A stretch of 64,000 nt of DNA from Pontibacter mangrovi (GTDB lineage Bacteria; Bacteroidota; Bacteroidia; Cytophagales; Hymenobacteraceae). Position numbers and translations under genes: made by a program. Location of the stretch: the NCBI RefSeq assembly GCF_006385705.1, contig NZ_VFRQ01000004.1:310001-374000 (forward strand), given 5' to 3'. The notes beneath the pieces are model-generated. The model saw nothing but the letters and a program-made list of their open reading frames with translations. It did no database searches and was not told the origin of the DNA. Positions 1 through 9,656 of the stretch are shown in pieces; position 1 is the stretch's first letter; every line of letters starts with the position of its first letter.

Positions 1-1496
1 TTGGTGATGGTTACTTGTTGATTATTGAGATGAGGGGTACCATTTCTAAAGCATACATGGTTAGACTCTAAAGACTCGCAACCGATCACATTTCCGGAGG
101 CATCCAGAGGGGTTACTGTGGCATAATGGTTAAATTCCCCTACACTATACAAGGGGCTCGTCCAGGTGCTGCCAGTTGAGGAAGTTACAGAATTATAGGT
201 AAAAGCCCCTAATGGCTGGTTTGTAGCATTATAAACTGTTATTCTCTGGTTGCCGGAGTAAGATGTCGTGCCGATGAAACTTCTGTTCTGGTTTCCGCTC
301 CCTCCCATACCGGTGATAACGGGTGGAGGCGTAGTAGTGCAAACACCACTCGTTACAGTAACCGTGTTGGATGATGGAGATACAGATTTTCCTGAGGCTG
401 TTACCGTGGCTGTTATGGTATTACCGGCCGCCAGGAGAGTGCTTGATATTCCTGTTAGTTTCCAAGTGCCATTAGCGGCCACGGTAGGGCAGGCCGGTTG
501 CCCTGCGTCGCCACAGATGGATATTCCGTTTCTATAGACAGCAACAACTGATCCCGCAGCCTCTGTGGAAGTACCGGAAATGGATGTGCTATTAGCAGGC
601 ACAGGTTCGTTCACAACAGGTGCGGTGGCTGCTATCATTGGGAATCCGGATGTCTGCAACGTGCTTAGGCTGGTAGCCGGAAAGGCACCGAGCAGGGCAC
701 GCCATGCTGCGGGGGCATCATAGTTGTAAGCCTGAAAATTGACGCCGCCCACATCTGAAACAGTTCCTGTAAGCCCACTCTGCGCGCTCGTAATGGTAAT
801 GCCACTCATGCGCAGGGGAGTTGCTGCCGTGATGCCGCCGTTGAATGCCGACAGCGGCACGTAAAAGTCATAGAAGTAGTCTGTGTTGCCCCCGCTGGTG
901 GAGGCGGCCACCGCCCGTTGGGAATACTGGTCTGTGGAACCCGTAAAAATGGTGCTGCTTCCTGTGGGGCTGTGCTTCAATACCTGTACGGCAAAGTTAG
1001 CAGCCAGCAGTACTTCGTACTCGAATCCGGGATTATTGCCGGTCCCGTCAAACTTCTGATCAGAATCTATCAGCACGCTATACCCCTTTGGTGCTGTTGA
1101 GGAGCTTCCCAGCCTAATCCTGAACAGCAGGTTGGTGCCGTCGAAGTAAGAGGAGACAGGAGATCCGGTAGACGGAGAGGTAAGTGGAGTGGAAGGGGGA
1201 GCCAGGTCCGTATGCCCTCCGGCTGTCCCGGTGTTCAGGTCCCCCAGCGGTTCGGTGGTAAGTGCAGGAAAAGGCCGGTAGGGTACTTCACTACTTGAAG
1301 CCCCTTCATCGGCCTTTGTAGTGAACCCAGTGGCTTTTACGGATACATACCCATCCCCGTTAGGATCCAGTACTTTGGCTCCGCTTGTGCTGGCAGGCCT
1401 GTAAATTAATCCAGGTGTCTGGGCAGCGGATGGTAAGGAAAATGCCGTGATAAATTAAAGCAGAAGTGTTACACTAAGGTAAAAGTTTACTCTCAT
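1..1496 (-). pseudogene. secreted surface protein, 5' part, with in-frame stop in the signal peptide
   Basis: Reading the minus strand from the ATG at 1496-1494 gives MRVNFYLSVTLLL, a TAA at 1457-1455, then FITAFSLPSAAQT and an open frame to the window edge (about 480 codons). Joined across the stop, this is a typical signal peptide with an AQT cleavage site. The mature part starts with a D-x-N-G-D-G motif (DPNGDGYVS), then a segment with FDGTNLLFRIRLG and GYSVLIDSDQKFDG, and then an Ig-like repeat rich in Thr and Ser. I do not recognise a catalytic domain. The C-terminus, where a type IX sorting domain might sit, lies outside the window. The stop could be a real nonsense mutation, a sequencing error or a bypassed start. 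No other frame explains the region. Confidence 0.65.
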
Positions 1497-1755
1497 AAAG
1501 TTAATCGGTTGCCAGCCCCTGATCGTGTTTTTTTAGAGATGGTTGTTAGGACGCGAAGGTGCTGATGTTAGTATTATAATACAAATAGAAAAATTATGCG
1601 TTATCATAGTTAAAACCTATAATAGTAAGTAGGTATAAATGTGGTGACGGCGCGGCACCTTTTAGATGCTATTTGAACTGTGAAGAGTAAGCTTGTAGCA
1701 CTGTAATAGAATGGTTCTATTAAGTACTGGTGTGTCTATAGTATAGCATAAAGAA

Positions 1756-1800
1756 GTTCTTAAAAGAGCATAAAATATTGTTTTCTACTCTTTTAAGAAC
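1756..1800 (-). terminator. 13-bp perfect inverted repeat, possible end of biotin operon
   Basis: GTTCTTAAAAGAG at 1756-1768 is repeated in inverted orientation at 1788-1800 around a 19-nt AT-rich loop. It lies about 130 bp beyond the stop of the last biotin-operon gene and about 260 bp before the next minus-strand gene. There is no clean U tract, so it may equally be a small palindromic repeat. The rest of the 1497-1928 gap shows no gene. Confidence 0.4.
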
Positions 1801-1928
1801 GACTGGTTAAGCTTTTTTAGCTGGCTATATTGTACTGAAATGAAGGAATAAGAGTTACTAAAATTGCACCAATTTCCTGAGGCAAGCTGCATGGACAAAT
1901 AACAGGGCAGCAGAAGAAAGAGGGAGCT

Positions 1929-3128
1929 TTACTTTCCGGTGATGCCCACCACCACACTTGCCGCATTGCCGCCAAAGCCCGCCGCATTCACCATGATCCT
2001 TTTTATACTTTGCGGCATCTGCTGCTCGAGCAGGTTAGGGTAGGGAGTGAAGGTATACTGCTGTTGCTGCAGCACATGCAGTGCGTACTCCAGGCTAAGT
2101 GCCCCGGAGGCTCCCAGTGTATGGCCGATGAGCCATTTATTGGTAGTGATTGCCGGAATACCATCTTTAAAAACAGCCTCAATGGCAGTCAGCTCCGCCT
2201 TGTCGCCGGCGCGGGTGCCGGGGGTGTGGGTGATGATTAGGTCTACCTGGCGGTCGTGCTCTGGCAACTGCGCCAGGGCCTGGCGCATGGACTTCTGGAA
2301 GTTGATACCTTCTGCCGAGATGCCTGTTTTGCTTACGAGTTTCTCAAAGCCCAGCCCAACGGCTTCTATAACCGGAGTGCCTTTTTTAGGATTTTGTACC
2401 TGCTCCAGGGCAAACACGGCGGCTCCCTCGCCTAAGGTAAAGGTGTTCTGCTTTTCAGCCGCGTACGGCTGGCAAGGGTAAGGGTGATCGGAAAGTTTAG
2501 AGTAAATGCCCACGGCTTTCATCTGGGCAATGGTGAAATCAGTTAAAGGCGCCTCGGTGCCTCCGGCCAGAAAACGCTTGGCCATACCTGCCTTGAGCCA
2601 GGCCACGCCGTTGGCAACCGCCATCAAAGCTGTGCTGCAGGTAATGGAGTGACTAATCTGTCCGCCTCCGGCATTTACAGCGTGTGCTACCCAACTCGAA
2701 AGATTACCCAGAGTGGTGGTAGGGGAGGCGCTGGAAGAGAGCGTCTCTTGCTGGAACGCCTCAAAATGCTGCTCAAAAAGCCCCGTGGCCCCGCGCGAGG
2801 AGCCAATGTTCACTGCCAGGGCATCATCCACAGAAACACCTTCTTTTAACCATCCCGCCTGCTCCGCTGCCTGCTTTGCTGCGTAAACGGCCATCAGGAC
2901 AGAACGGTCTAGCTGCTTGTAGTTTGGGTTAGCTTGCAGAAGTTGCTGCAATTTTTGCTCGGCCTCTGCCGGTAAGGCAGCAACAGGAGTAGGTTGCCCC
3001 TGATGAAGTATGGATGCAAAGGCTGGCTTGCCTGCAGCGTAGGCGCGGGCTATACTTTCAGCATCAAATCCTAAAGGCGAAATAGTGCCGTAGCCACGGA
3101 TAACAATATGTTTCTTCTCCTCTCTCAA
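1929..3128 (-). CDS. beta-ketoacyl-ACP synthase, FabF/KAS II-like, in the biotin operon
   Basis: This is a thiolase-fold condensing enzyme. The Cys nucleophile sits in SITCSTAL, and the two His motifs are ITHTPGT and GHTLGASGAL. It is the last gene of the bioB-F-D-A operon, so a role in making or extending the pimeloyl chain is a reasonable inference; no bioC or bioH is in the cluster. The open frame extends upstream to a GTG at 3218, but that extension is translated from a dispersed hairpin repeat (3209-3243). The conserved KAS N-terminus (KHIVIRGYGTISPLG) begins next to a TTG at 3128, so the shorter form is preferred. Length, about 400 residues, is normal for KAS II. The exact start is uncertain. 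Confidence 0.8.
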   Translation of the reverse strand: MREEKKHIVIRGYGTISPLGFDAESIARAYAAGKPAFASILHQGQPTPVAALPAEAEQKLQQLLQANPNYKQLDRSVLMAVYAAKQAAEQAGWLKEGVSVDDALAVNIGSSRGATGLFEQHFEAFQQETLSSSASPTTTLGNLSSWVAHAVNAGGGQISHSITCSTALMAVANGVAWLKAGMAKRFLAGGTEAPLTDFTIAQMKAVGIYSKLSDHPYPCQPYAAEKQNTFTLGEGAAVFALEQVQNPKKGTPVIEAVGLGFEKLVSKTGISAEGINFQKSMRQALAQLPEHDRQVDLIITHTPGTRAGDKAELTAIEAVFKDGIPAITTNKWLIGHTLGASGALSLEYALHVLQQQQYTFTPYPNLLEQQMPQSIKRIMVNAAGFGGNAASVVVGITGK

Positions 3129-3208
3129 ACCGGCTGCAAAGGTAGGTACGAAGTATGAAATCTGGAACGGTGGCGGGACAATAGTTTGCCGCTGCCCTGT
3201 AGCCAGCA

Positions 3209-3243
3209 AGACGCTCACAGGTCTTCAAGACACTGTGAGGTCT
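3209..3243. repeat. dispersed palindromic repeat, copy 1
   Basis: A hairpin-forming stretch, CTCACAG ... CTGTGAG around GTCTTCAAGACA, lies between bioA and the synthase gene. A nearly identical 34-bp copy is at 52636-52669, next to the stop of cysN. Both copies therefore lie just after the 3' end of a minus-strand gene. Confidence 0.6.
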
Positions 3244-3254
3244 GGTAAAGCTGG

Positions 3255-4571
3255 TTAATCGTGCAGCATATCCCGGTCGGGGCGCGGGTGGTGGCGCTTG
3301 CCCGACACGATTTCCTGCATGCCAATGATGGTTTGGTACACTTGGTCTAACTGCTTGTCTGTGATGCAGTAAGGCGGTATGACATAGATAATGTTGCCGA
3401 GCGGACGAAGTATAACACCGTTGTCTATCCCATAACTGTACAATGTATCCCGCAGATCGCTGAAGTAGGAGGTGCCACCGTCTTCGAACTCTACCGCAAG
3501 AATGGTTCCCTGCTGACGAACCTCCAGCACCTGCGGCAGGTCTTTTATACGTTGGGCAAATTCCGCGTGCCGCTGCGCGATGCGGTTTATACTTTCCTGT
3601 GTTTCCGTCTGCAGCAACAGGTCCATACTGGCCAGGCCGGCGGCGCAGGCAACAGGGTTGCCTGTGTAGCTATGGCCATGGAAAAGCGTCTTGCTCTTAT
3701 CGTCGTGCAGGAAGGCCTCATAGATTTTCTCGTTACAGGAGGTGGCGCCCAAAGCCATCGTGCCGCCCGTAAGTCCTTTAGACAAACAAACCATGTCTGG
3801 CTTTTGCTGCAGGTAATCGGTGGCGAAGTGGCGGCCGGTGCGGCCAAAACCCGTCATCACCTCATCAGCAATGGTAAGGATGTCATGCTGCTGGCAAATC
3901 AGCATCAGCCTATCCAGCACTTCGGGAGTATACATCACCATGCCGGCAGTGCCCAGCACCAGCGGCTCATAGATAAAGGCAGCCACATCACCGGCAGCGG
4001 CAAAAGCCTCCAGTTGTTTTATACTTTCCTCCTTGTTGCCTGGCGTGGGCACATCTATAAAAGCCACCTCGAACAAGTATGACCAGAACGGCGCGGTAAA
4101 GGCACTGCGCGCGCTCACCGACATCGCCCCGAAGGTATCGCCGTGGTAGCTGTCGCGGAAGGCGATGATCTTCTTTTTAGTCGTGCCATGGTTGTTCCAG
4201 TACTGAATGGCCATTTTAAGGGCCACTTCCACGGCGGTAGAGCCGTTATCTGAATAGAAAATGCGGCTCTGGCCCTGCGGCAGGATCTGCAGGAGGCGCT
4301 CGGCAAAGGTAACGGCGGCCGGATGCGTGAAGCCGGCGAAAATGACGTGCTCCAGCGTCTGCAGCTGCTCCGCCACCTTTTGGGCGATGTAAGGGTGCGC
4401 GTGCCCGTGCAGGTTTACCCACCAGGAGGCCACAGCATCTATATAGGTCTGACCATCCTCCGAAAACAAAAGCGCCCCCTCGCCCCGAACAATCGGAATA
4501 GGAAGCGCCGCGGTTTTCATTTGGGTATAAGGATGCCAGATAACGTTTTGGTCACGTTCGGCTAAATTCAT
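3255..4571 (-). CDS. bioA: adenosylmethionine-8-amino-7-oxononanoate aminotransferase
   Basis: This class III PLP aminotransferase converts 7-keto-8-aminopelargonate to 7,8-diaminopelargonate with SAM as amino donor in the cytoplasm. Visible signatures are the N-terminal IWHPYTQMK, which is characteristic of BioA, the substrate-site WWVNLHGH, the PLP-binding TIADEVMTGFGRTG and the Schiff-base lysine in CLSKGLTGG. The frame can be extended to a GTG at 4595, but the ATG at 4571 (MNLAERDQNV) gives the usual BioA start. It follows bioD after about 60 bp in the same operon. Confidence 0.95.
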   Translation of the reverse strand: MNLAERDQNVIWHPYTQMKTAALPIPIVRGEGALLFSEDGQTYIDAVASWWVNLHGHAHPYIAQKVAEQLQTLEHVIFAGFTHPAAVTFAERLLQILPQGQSRIFYSDNGSTAVEVALKMAIQYWNNHGTTKKKIIAFRDSYHGDTFGAMSVSARSAFTAPFWSYLFEVAFIDVPTPGNKEESIKQLEAFAAAGDVAAFIYEPLVLGTAGMVMYTPEVLDRLMLICQQHDILTIADEVMTGFGRTGRHFATDYLQQKPDMVCLSKGLTGGTMALGATSCNEKIYEAFLHDDKSKTLFHGHSYTGNPVACAAGLASMDLLLQTETQESINRIAQRHAEFAQRIKDLPQVLEVRQQGTILAVEFEDGGTSYFSDLRDTLYSYGIDNGVILRPLGNIIYVIPPYCITDKQLDQVYQTIIGMQEIVSGKRHHPRPDRDMLHD

Positions 4572-4630
4572 ACTTAAATGTGTGCGTTGGAGCACGTTTA
4601 GTTTCGTAGAGTTTCTGCTATAGGCGACAA

Positions 4631-5245
4631 CTATAAGTATCCTTCAAATGTTTTCGCGTACTCGGCCACCGTATCCTTGCAGAAATCGGCTTCCTGGCGG
4701 ATGGACGGCAGGCGGCGCAGCCCGGTATACTTCACAATGAAATCTTCTGAGGTAGCATTCTCCTCCCCGTTAAAGATAATGCCAGCCACAGGGATTTTGC
4801 GGTAGCGCAGCACTTCGGCGGTAAGCAAGGTATGGTTTATACTTCCGAGGTAATTTCGGGACACAAGTATAACCTCCAGGCCCAGTTGCTGCACCAGGTC
4901 CAGCACCAGGTAACGCTTGTTCAGGGGCACCATCAAACCGCCGGCTCCCTCCACAATCAGGTTGTTTTGGGTATCGGGCAGCTTCATGCCTTTCACATCG
5001 ATCTCCACGCCCTCGGCAGCGGCAGCCTTGTGCGGCGACGCAGCCATTTTGAGGCGGTAGGCCTCCGGGTGGAAAACCGAGCGCTCATTAGAAACCAGAC
5101 TCTTTACAGTGTCTGTGTCGGTGAAGTCCAGGCCGCCTGCTTGCACAGGTTTCCAGTAGTCGGCCTGCAGGGCTTCGGTAAGTATGGCAGCGGCAACTGT
5201 CTTGCCCACGTCCGTACCGATTCCTGTTACAAAATATTGTTTCAT
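4631..5245 (-). CDS. bioD: dethiobiotin synthetase
   Basis: This enzyme makes the ureido ring of dethiobiotin from diaminopelargonate, CO2 and ATP. The N-terminal P-loop GIGTDVGKT (residues about 8-16) and the VEGAGGLMVPL segment are the BioD signatures. Its 204 residues are typical. The start ATG overlaps the bioF stop by 4 bp (ATGA), which indicates translational coupling with bioF. Confidence 0.95.
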   Translation of the reverse strand: MKQYFVTGIGTDVGKTVAAAILTEALQADYWKPVQAGGLDFTDTDTVKSLVSNERSVFHPEAYRLKMAASPHKAAAAEGVEIDVKGMKLPDTQNNLIVEGAGGLMVPLNKRYLVLDLVQQLGLEVILVSRNYLGSINHTLLTAEVLRYRKIPVAGIIFNGEENATSEDFIVKYTGLRRLPSIRQEADFCKDTVAEYAKTFEGYL

Positions 5246-6372
5246 GTACCTTTGGCTATGGCCTGCACGAGGCCCTCAATTTCTTCTTCTGTATTAAAAG
5301 CATGCACGATCACACGGAGCCGTTCCGTACCCTGGGGCACAGTGGGCGGCAGCACGGGGCGCACGTCAAAACCATCTTTTTGCAGCGCAACCGCCAGCGC
5401 CTTGAGCTGCTGTGGCTGTTGCAGGAAAACAGAAAGTATAACACTGCCTTCCGGGGTGCAGCTGATGCCGCTTATGTTGTTTAGTTTCCGGTACAATAGC
5501 TGCGCCAGCCGCTTTACTTTTTCCCGTTCCTGATTAAGCTCGGGCAGTAAAGTATAGGCGCACTTCAGGGCCACCAGCGCATGCGTCGGCAACCCGGTTG
5601 TATAGATAAAGGCGCGACTGTAGTTGATGAGGAACTCGCGGAGCACCTGCGGGCCCACCACGGCAGCCCCGTGCAAACCCATGGCCTTGCCATAGGTCAG
5701 TACGCGGGCAAACACCTCCTGCTCCAGCCCCAGGGCCGAGACAAGTCCTTCGCCTTTCTCACCATAGAGGCCCACGGCATGTGCCTCATCCACAATAAGC
5801 GCCGCTTGGTGCGCGTTACAAACGTGTGCCAGTTCCCGCAAGGGAGCCTGGTCACCATCCATCGAGTATACCGACTCCACCAGTACGTATACCTGGCCGG
5901 TAGTTTTTTCCAGCTTCTGCCGCAGATCCTCCACGCTGTTATGGCGGAAGGCGTAGCTTTTGGCAAAGCTCAGGCGCAGGCCGTCTTTCATGGAGGCATG
6001 GCTGGCCTCGTCGTACAACACGGTGTCGCCGCGCTGGGGCAGAGCCGACAATAAACCCATGTTGGCCGAGTAGCCGGAGTTGAAAAGCAACGCCGCCTCC
6101 GCGTGGTGGTAGCGCGTAATCATTCCCTCCAACTCCTCAAACAGCGGGTGGTTTCCTGATAAAAGTCGGGAGCCGGTCGCGCCCAATGGCAAATGCTTAT
6201 ACTTTTCCTCCTCCTTGTGGATAAGCGCCCGCAGTTTCTCTGAGCGAGCAAGGCCGAGGTAATCGTTGGAGCAAAAGTCTGTAAGGCCGGAGGTGGTTTT
6301 CAGTGCCCGCAAGTTGCCCTGCGCCGCCCGCTCCGCCAGCTTCTGCTGTAGTTTATTTAAGATATTAGACAT
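5242..6372 (-). CDS. bioF: 8-amino-7-oxononanoate synthase
   Basis: This alpha-oxoamine synthase condenses pimeloyl-thioester with L-alanine. Visible are the fold-type I PLP features FCSNDYLGLA, the LIVDEAHAVG motif with the PLP Asp, and the lysine in YGKAMGLHGA. Its 376 residues are normal for BioF. It lies 79 bp after bioB and overlaps bioD by 4 bp. Confidence 0.95.
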   Translation of the reverse strand: MSNILNKLQQKLAERAAQGNLRALKTTSGLTDFCSNDYLGLARSEKLRALIHKEEEKYKHLPLGATGSRLLSGNHPLFEELEGMITRYHHAEAALLFNSGYSANMGLLSALPQRGDTVLYDEASHASMKDGLRLSFAKSYAFRHNSVEDLRQKLEKTTGQVYVLVESVYSMDGDQAPLRELAHVCNAHQAALIVDEAHAVGLYGEKGEGLVSALGLEQEVFARVLTYGKAMGLHGAAVVGPQVLREFLINYSRAFIYTTGLPTHALVALKCAYTLLPELNQEREKVKRLAQLLYRKLNNISGISCTPEGSVILSVFLQQPQQLKALAVALQKDGFDVRPVLPPTVPQGTERLRVIVHAFNTEEEIEGLVQAIAKGT

Positions 6373-6451
6373 TAGATTTTAGACTAAATCAATCAGGAGT
6401 ACAGATGTTAAAGAAAAAGTCTAACATCTAATATCTAGCATCTAGTGTCGT

Positions 6452-7453
6452 CTAGCCAACCACTGGTTGTCCTTCTTCTTTAAATGATTTTCTAGGGTTC
6501 AGGCCCAGTAGCTCGAACATGGCTTTGTCCGCGTCGAAATCTGGGTTAGGCGTTGTGAGCAGTTTCTCACCTGTAAAGATGGAGTTGGCGCCGGCCAAAA
6601 AGCATAGTGCCTGCTCCGTCACGCTCATGCGCTCGCGGCCGGCCGACAAACGTACCATCGACTTCGGCATCAGGATTCGGGCCGTGGCGATCATGCGCAC
6701 CATCTCCCACACCGACACCAGCGGCTGGTGCTCCAGCGGCGTGCCTTTTACCGGCACCAGCGCGTTTACCGGCACCGACTCCGGGTGCTGCACCATGGTA
6801 GACAAAGTATGCAGCATCTTGATGCGGTCCTCGTCTGTCTCCCCTAAACCGATGATGCCACCTGAACATACCGAAATACCTGCCTTGCGCACGTTGTCGA
6901 TCGTGTCCAGACGGTCATCATAAGTACGAGTGGTGATGATGCTGGCGTAATTATCTTCTGAGGTATCCAGGTTGTGGTTGTAAGCATACAGTCCGGCCTC
7001 TTTCAGCTTCTCGGCCTGGTACTCGTTCACCATGCCCAGGGTGCAGCATACTTCCAGGCCCATCTCGTTCACGCCTTTCACCATGTCCAGCACCTTGTCG
7101 AAGTCGCGGTTGTCGCGCACCTCGCGCCATGCCGCGCCCATGCAGAAACGGGTAGAGCCGCCTTCTTTGGCACGCTGCGCCGCCGTCAGTACCTGCTCCT
7201 GGCTCAGCAGTTTGTGCACATCCACATCGGTGTGGTAACGTGCCGCCTGCGGGCAATACGAGCAATCCTCCGGACAACCGCCTGTTTTTACAGATAATAG
7301 CGTACACACCTGCACCTCGCCGGTGGCCTGGTACTGCTTGTGCACATTGGCCGCCTCTACAATCAGTTCCAGTACTGGCTTGTTGTAAATCGCCTCTATT
7401 TCCTCCAGACTCCAGTCGTTGCGGAGAGCTGTGTTTTGTCCGTTCTGCGTCAT
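6452..7453 (-). CDS. bioB: biotin synthase
   Basis: This radical-SAM enzyme inserts sulfur into dethiobiotin. The radical-SAM cysteine motif CxxxCxxC is at residues 60-67 (GCPEDCSYC), followed by QAARYH as in BioB. Conserved BioB blocks such as [15 protein letters not shown] and [10 protein letters not shown] are all present. It is the first gene of the biotin operon; no BirA-type operator was recognised in the 240 bp upstream. Confidence 0.96.
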   Translation of the reverse strand: MTQNGQNTALRNDWSLEEIEAIYNKPVLELIVEAANVHKQYQATGEVQVCTLLSVKTGGCPEDCSYCPQAARYHTDVDVHKLLSQEQVLTAAQRAKEGGSTRFCMGAAWREVRDNRDFDKVLDMVKGVNEMGLEVCCTLGMVNEYQAEKLKEAGLYAYNHNLDTSEDNYASIITTRTYDDRLDTIDNVRKAGISVCSGGIIGLGETDEDRIKMLHTLSTMVQHPESVPVNALVPVKGTPLEHQPLVSVWEMVRMIATARILMPKSMVRLSAGRERMSVTEQALCFLAGANSIFTGEKLLTTPNPDFDADKAMFELLGLNPRKSFKEEGQPVVG

Positions 7454-7625
7454 GGTCTTCGTGTTTAGGGTTACGAAGGTAATTTGAAGATTTAGGAATT
7501 AAAAATCAAAAGTATGGGCAGTTTTGGTGGATAAATAGTTAAGTTGTTCAGCTAGTGCGGGTTTTCTGTGGATAAATTACTTTGTTGATTTGTTGAGAAA
7601 ATTTGTTTAGCGGGCCGGCTGTGGA

Positions 7626-7656
7626 AAACAAAAAGCCCCTGCCGGTGGGCAGGGGC
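7626..7656 (-). terminator. rho-independent terminator of the DUF4349 gene
   Basis: A 9-bp GC-rich stem, GCCCCTGCC / GGCAGGGGC with loop at 7644-7647, is followed on the minus strand by TTTTTGTTTT. It lies about 40 bp after the stop of the gene ending at 7695. Confidence 0.85.
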
Positions 7657-7694
7657 GGAGGGAGGTATAAAACTGAGTTGGGAAAGTTGTCGCC

Positions 7695-8492
7695 TTAACT
7701 TTTCAGCCTCCTTCTTCTATAAACCCTGAATGCGATTAGAAGTGCAACGCCAATAAGTATAAACGGCCAGACATTGACAATCGCGACAAAGAACCAGACC
7801 AGGTTATTCCATCCGTTTCTAAAACCATTCGAGAAGTTGTAGTTGAATTCAGTCTGATAGGGTACACTCTTGTAAAAAGTTATGGTCAGGGTAGAGTATG
7901 AAACCTGGTTCTGAAGGTAATTCAGGCGCCCTTCCATAGATTCAATGTCTGAACGCAACTCTCCGAGCTGTTTTTCAATTTCAAGCATCTCGGTTACATT
8001 TTTGGCCTGTTTCAATAAGTCCAAGAATCTGTTTTCAAGTTCTTTTTTGGTTTTTAGCCGCGCCTGAACGTCTAGGAACTCGGTAGTGACGTCAATAACT
8101 TTGATCTCTTTGCTGTCGAACCGCTTTACTCCTTTAGTCGCGTCTTGCAGGAAACTATCAAAGCTGTCTGCCGGCACCCGGGCAATAACAGTATTACTCT
8201 CCCGCTCCGGAGAGTTGAATTCCTGGTCAGAGGAGATGTAGCCTTTATACTTCTCAACAGCCTTTATTATAGTTTGCCGTGTAGCGTTCAGGTCATCTGT
8301 TTCGAATTCAATACTGCCCTCCTTGATTAGCTTTCTTTCAGTTGTTTCGCCACCTCTTTCAGTACTTCTTTCGGGTGGGGGTGGAGCAAGCTGCATTTCC
8401 ATCCTTTCTACACCTGCAGTATCTATTTGCTCTTTGCAGCCGCACGCTGTAATCAGAAGTATAAACCATGCATACTTTACCAGATCTTTCAT
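7695..8492 (-). CDS. DUF4349 domain lipoprotein
   Basis: The N-terminus has a lipobox-like end (LLITACGCK), so this is probably a lipoprotein. Residues about 55-230 match the DUF4349 pattern: IEFETDDL near the start, ARVPADSFDSFL, a coiled-coil part with LEIEKQLGELRSDIESMEGRL, and the SYSTLTITF strand. A single transmembrane helix near residues 235-256 (FFVAIVNVWPFILIGVALLI) is followed by a basic tail (YRRRRLKS). Members are envelope proteins of unknown function. The gene is monocistronic, with its own terminator. Confidence 0.85.
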   Translation of the reverse strand: MKDLVKYAWFILLITACGCKEQIDTAGVERMEMQLAPPPPERSTERGGETTERKLIKEGSIEFETDDLNATRQTIIKAVEKYKGYISSDQEFNSPERESNTVIARVPADSFDSFLQDATKGVKRFDSKEIKVIDVTTEFLDVQARLKTKKELENRFLDLLKQAKNVTEMLEIEKQLGELRSDIESMEGRLNYLQNQVSYSTLTITFYKSVPYQTEFNYNFSNGFRNGWNNLVWFFVAIVNVWPFILIGVALLIAFRVYRRRRLKS

Positions 8493-8603
8493 TTTGTATA
8501 AGTTAGGGCTGCAGCGGGTGAGCCAAGTGTTACAACTATATTTTTACCTGATTCACAGTTTAGTTAATATATTATACTATAAATATAGAAAAACCTATCA
8601 AAA

Positions 8604-8632
8604 CAAAAAGAGCACCCATGTCCAGGTGCTCT
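8604..8632 (-). terminator. rho-independent terminator
   Basis: The stem AGAGCACC / GGTGCTCT (8609-8616 and 8625-8632) is followed on the minus strand by TTTTTGTTTTG. It ends the gene at 8659-9303. Confidence 0.85.
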
Positions 8633-8658
8633 TCCAATGCGGATTCATACCTTATACT

Positions 8659-9303
8659 TTACTCCTCCTCAGCCTCCTCCAGGTGCACCAGGTAGCGGGT
8701 CAGCTTGTCCCACTGCAGCTCCTGAAAGATGGCCCAGCCGCCTTCGGCCACAAAGGTGTTCAGCACGGCACGGTCGCCGGCCTCTTCGCCCTGGTTGTTA
8801 ATGCCCTCGTTTTTGCCGATCTCATACCCGTGGAGGGTGTTGCCCTCGCGCGTAACCCGAAACGTACTGCTGGCCTCTTTTATGAAGAAATGCTTGACCG
8901 CTGCCTCGCCCTCTCCTAACGCTTTCGGTTTCTCGCTGGGGTGCACCACAAACTCTGCCAGGTTCTCTTCCTCGCGCAGGTCGGTAATCTGCACCCAGTT
9001 CTCGATGGTAGAGGCTGGCAGCACTATTTTGAGGTAATACCCGATTTCGGGCCTAAGGGCCGTGGTGCGGTGGCCGCGGTTGTCGTAAAGCTCAAACGTG
9101 GAGTTAACGCCGGAAAGCTTCGTCCAGGCGTTCACGTTAAAAAGCTTTTCCTTAGAGCGGCCAAAGGCGGCAATGGCTTCCTGATCAGTGGGGTAGCTGT
9201 TTTCGTTCTGATAAACCTTATCCTTCAGTTCTTCCCCCTGCAGCACCTTGGCCTCTTTCTTTATCTCTTCCTTCGCCTTATTAAATATATCCTTTATCGA
9301 CAT
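8659..9303 (-). CDS. conserved hypothetical protein, function unknown
   Basis: This is a 214-residue soluble protein without signal peptide or membrane segment. The N-terminal 30 residues are highly charged and probably helical (DIFNKAKEEIKKEAK). The centre is a beta-rich part with the segments FELYDNRGHRTTAL and IGYYLKIVLPAS, and the C-terminus is acidic (LEEAEEE). I do not recognise the family. The strong coding character and its own terminator show it is a real gene. It is divergent from the regulator starting at 9657. Confidence 0.7.
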   Translation of the reverse strand: MSIKDIFNKAKEEIKKEAKVLQGEELKDKVYQNENSYPTDQEAIAAFGRSKEKLFNVNAWTKLSGVNSTFELYDNRGHRTTALRPEIGYYLKIVLPASTIENWVQITDLREEENLAEFVVHPSEKPKALGEGEAAVKHFFIKEASSTFRVTREGNTLHGYEIGKNEGINNQGEEAGDRAVLNTFVAEGGWAIFQELQWDKLTRYLVHLEEAEEE

Positions 9304-9656
9304 AGCTTCTTCCTCCTTAGTTTAGTAACGTTGTCCTGAAGGCGTACGCTGCTAGCCTTCGGATGTTAGTGGTATACGTGCTATTCTGCCTGTTTTGTCA
9401 TAATTTATCTTTTAAGGTACGTGCTATATGAAAAATTGCCAAAGGTGGCGCAACTAGCTGATGAATAAAGAAATGAACAGTCTGGTAACAACGGGTAAAT
9501 GCATGTGTAGAGTCTAAGGCAAAAGTGAGAGGTAAGATAGAACTATCTTTATTTATACTTTGTGCCGATGCGTTGGTGGCACCTACAAACAAAAACTGCT
9601 GGATTTTTGAACAGATTTTAGCATATTGGAGCATCTTGACTGCAAAAGGATCCGCA
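9304..9656. other. divergent intergenic region
   Basis: This 350-bp gap lies between divergent genes and must contain promoters for both. It includes a TTATACTTTG copy at about 9548. The frame of the downstream regulator is open back to 9525, but that part lacks protein-like features. No clear -33/-7 pair was identified. Confidence 0.4.

Noticed and set aside
3129..3218. N-terminal extension of the ketoacyl synthase
   Set aside because: It is encoded in part by a dispersed hairpin repeat and is unlike KAS N-termini.
9548..9557. TATACTTTG read as a Bacteroidota -7 promoter element
   Set aside because: Spacing does not fit TAnnTTTG (one base too many or too few), and the word occurs throughout coding regions, so it is better explained by the general AAGTATA/TATACTT enrichment.
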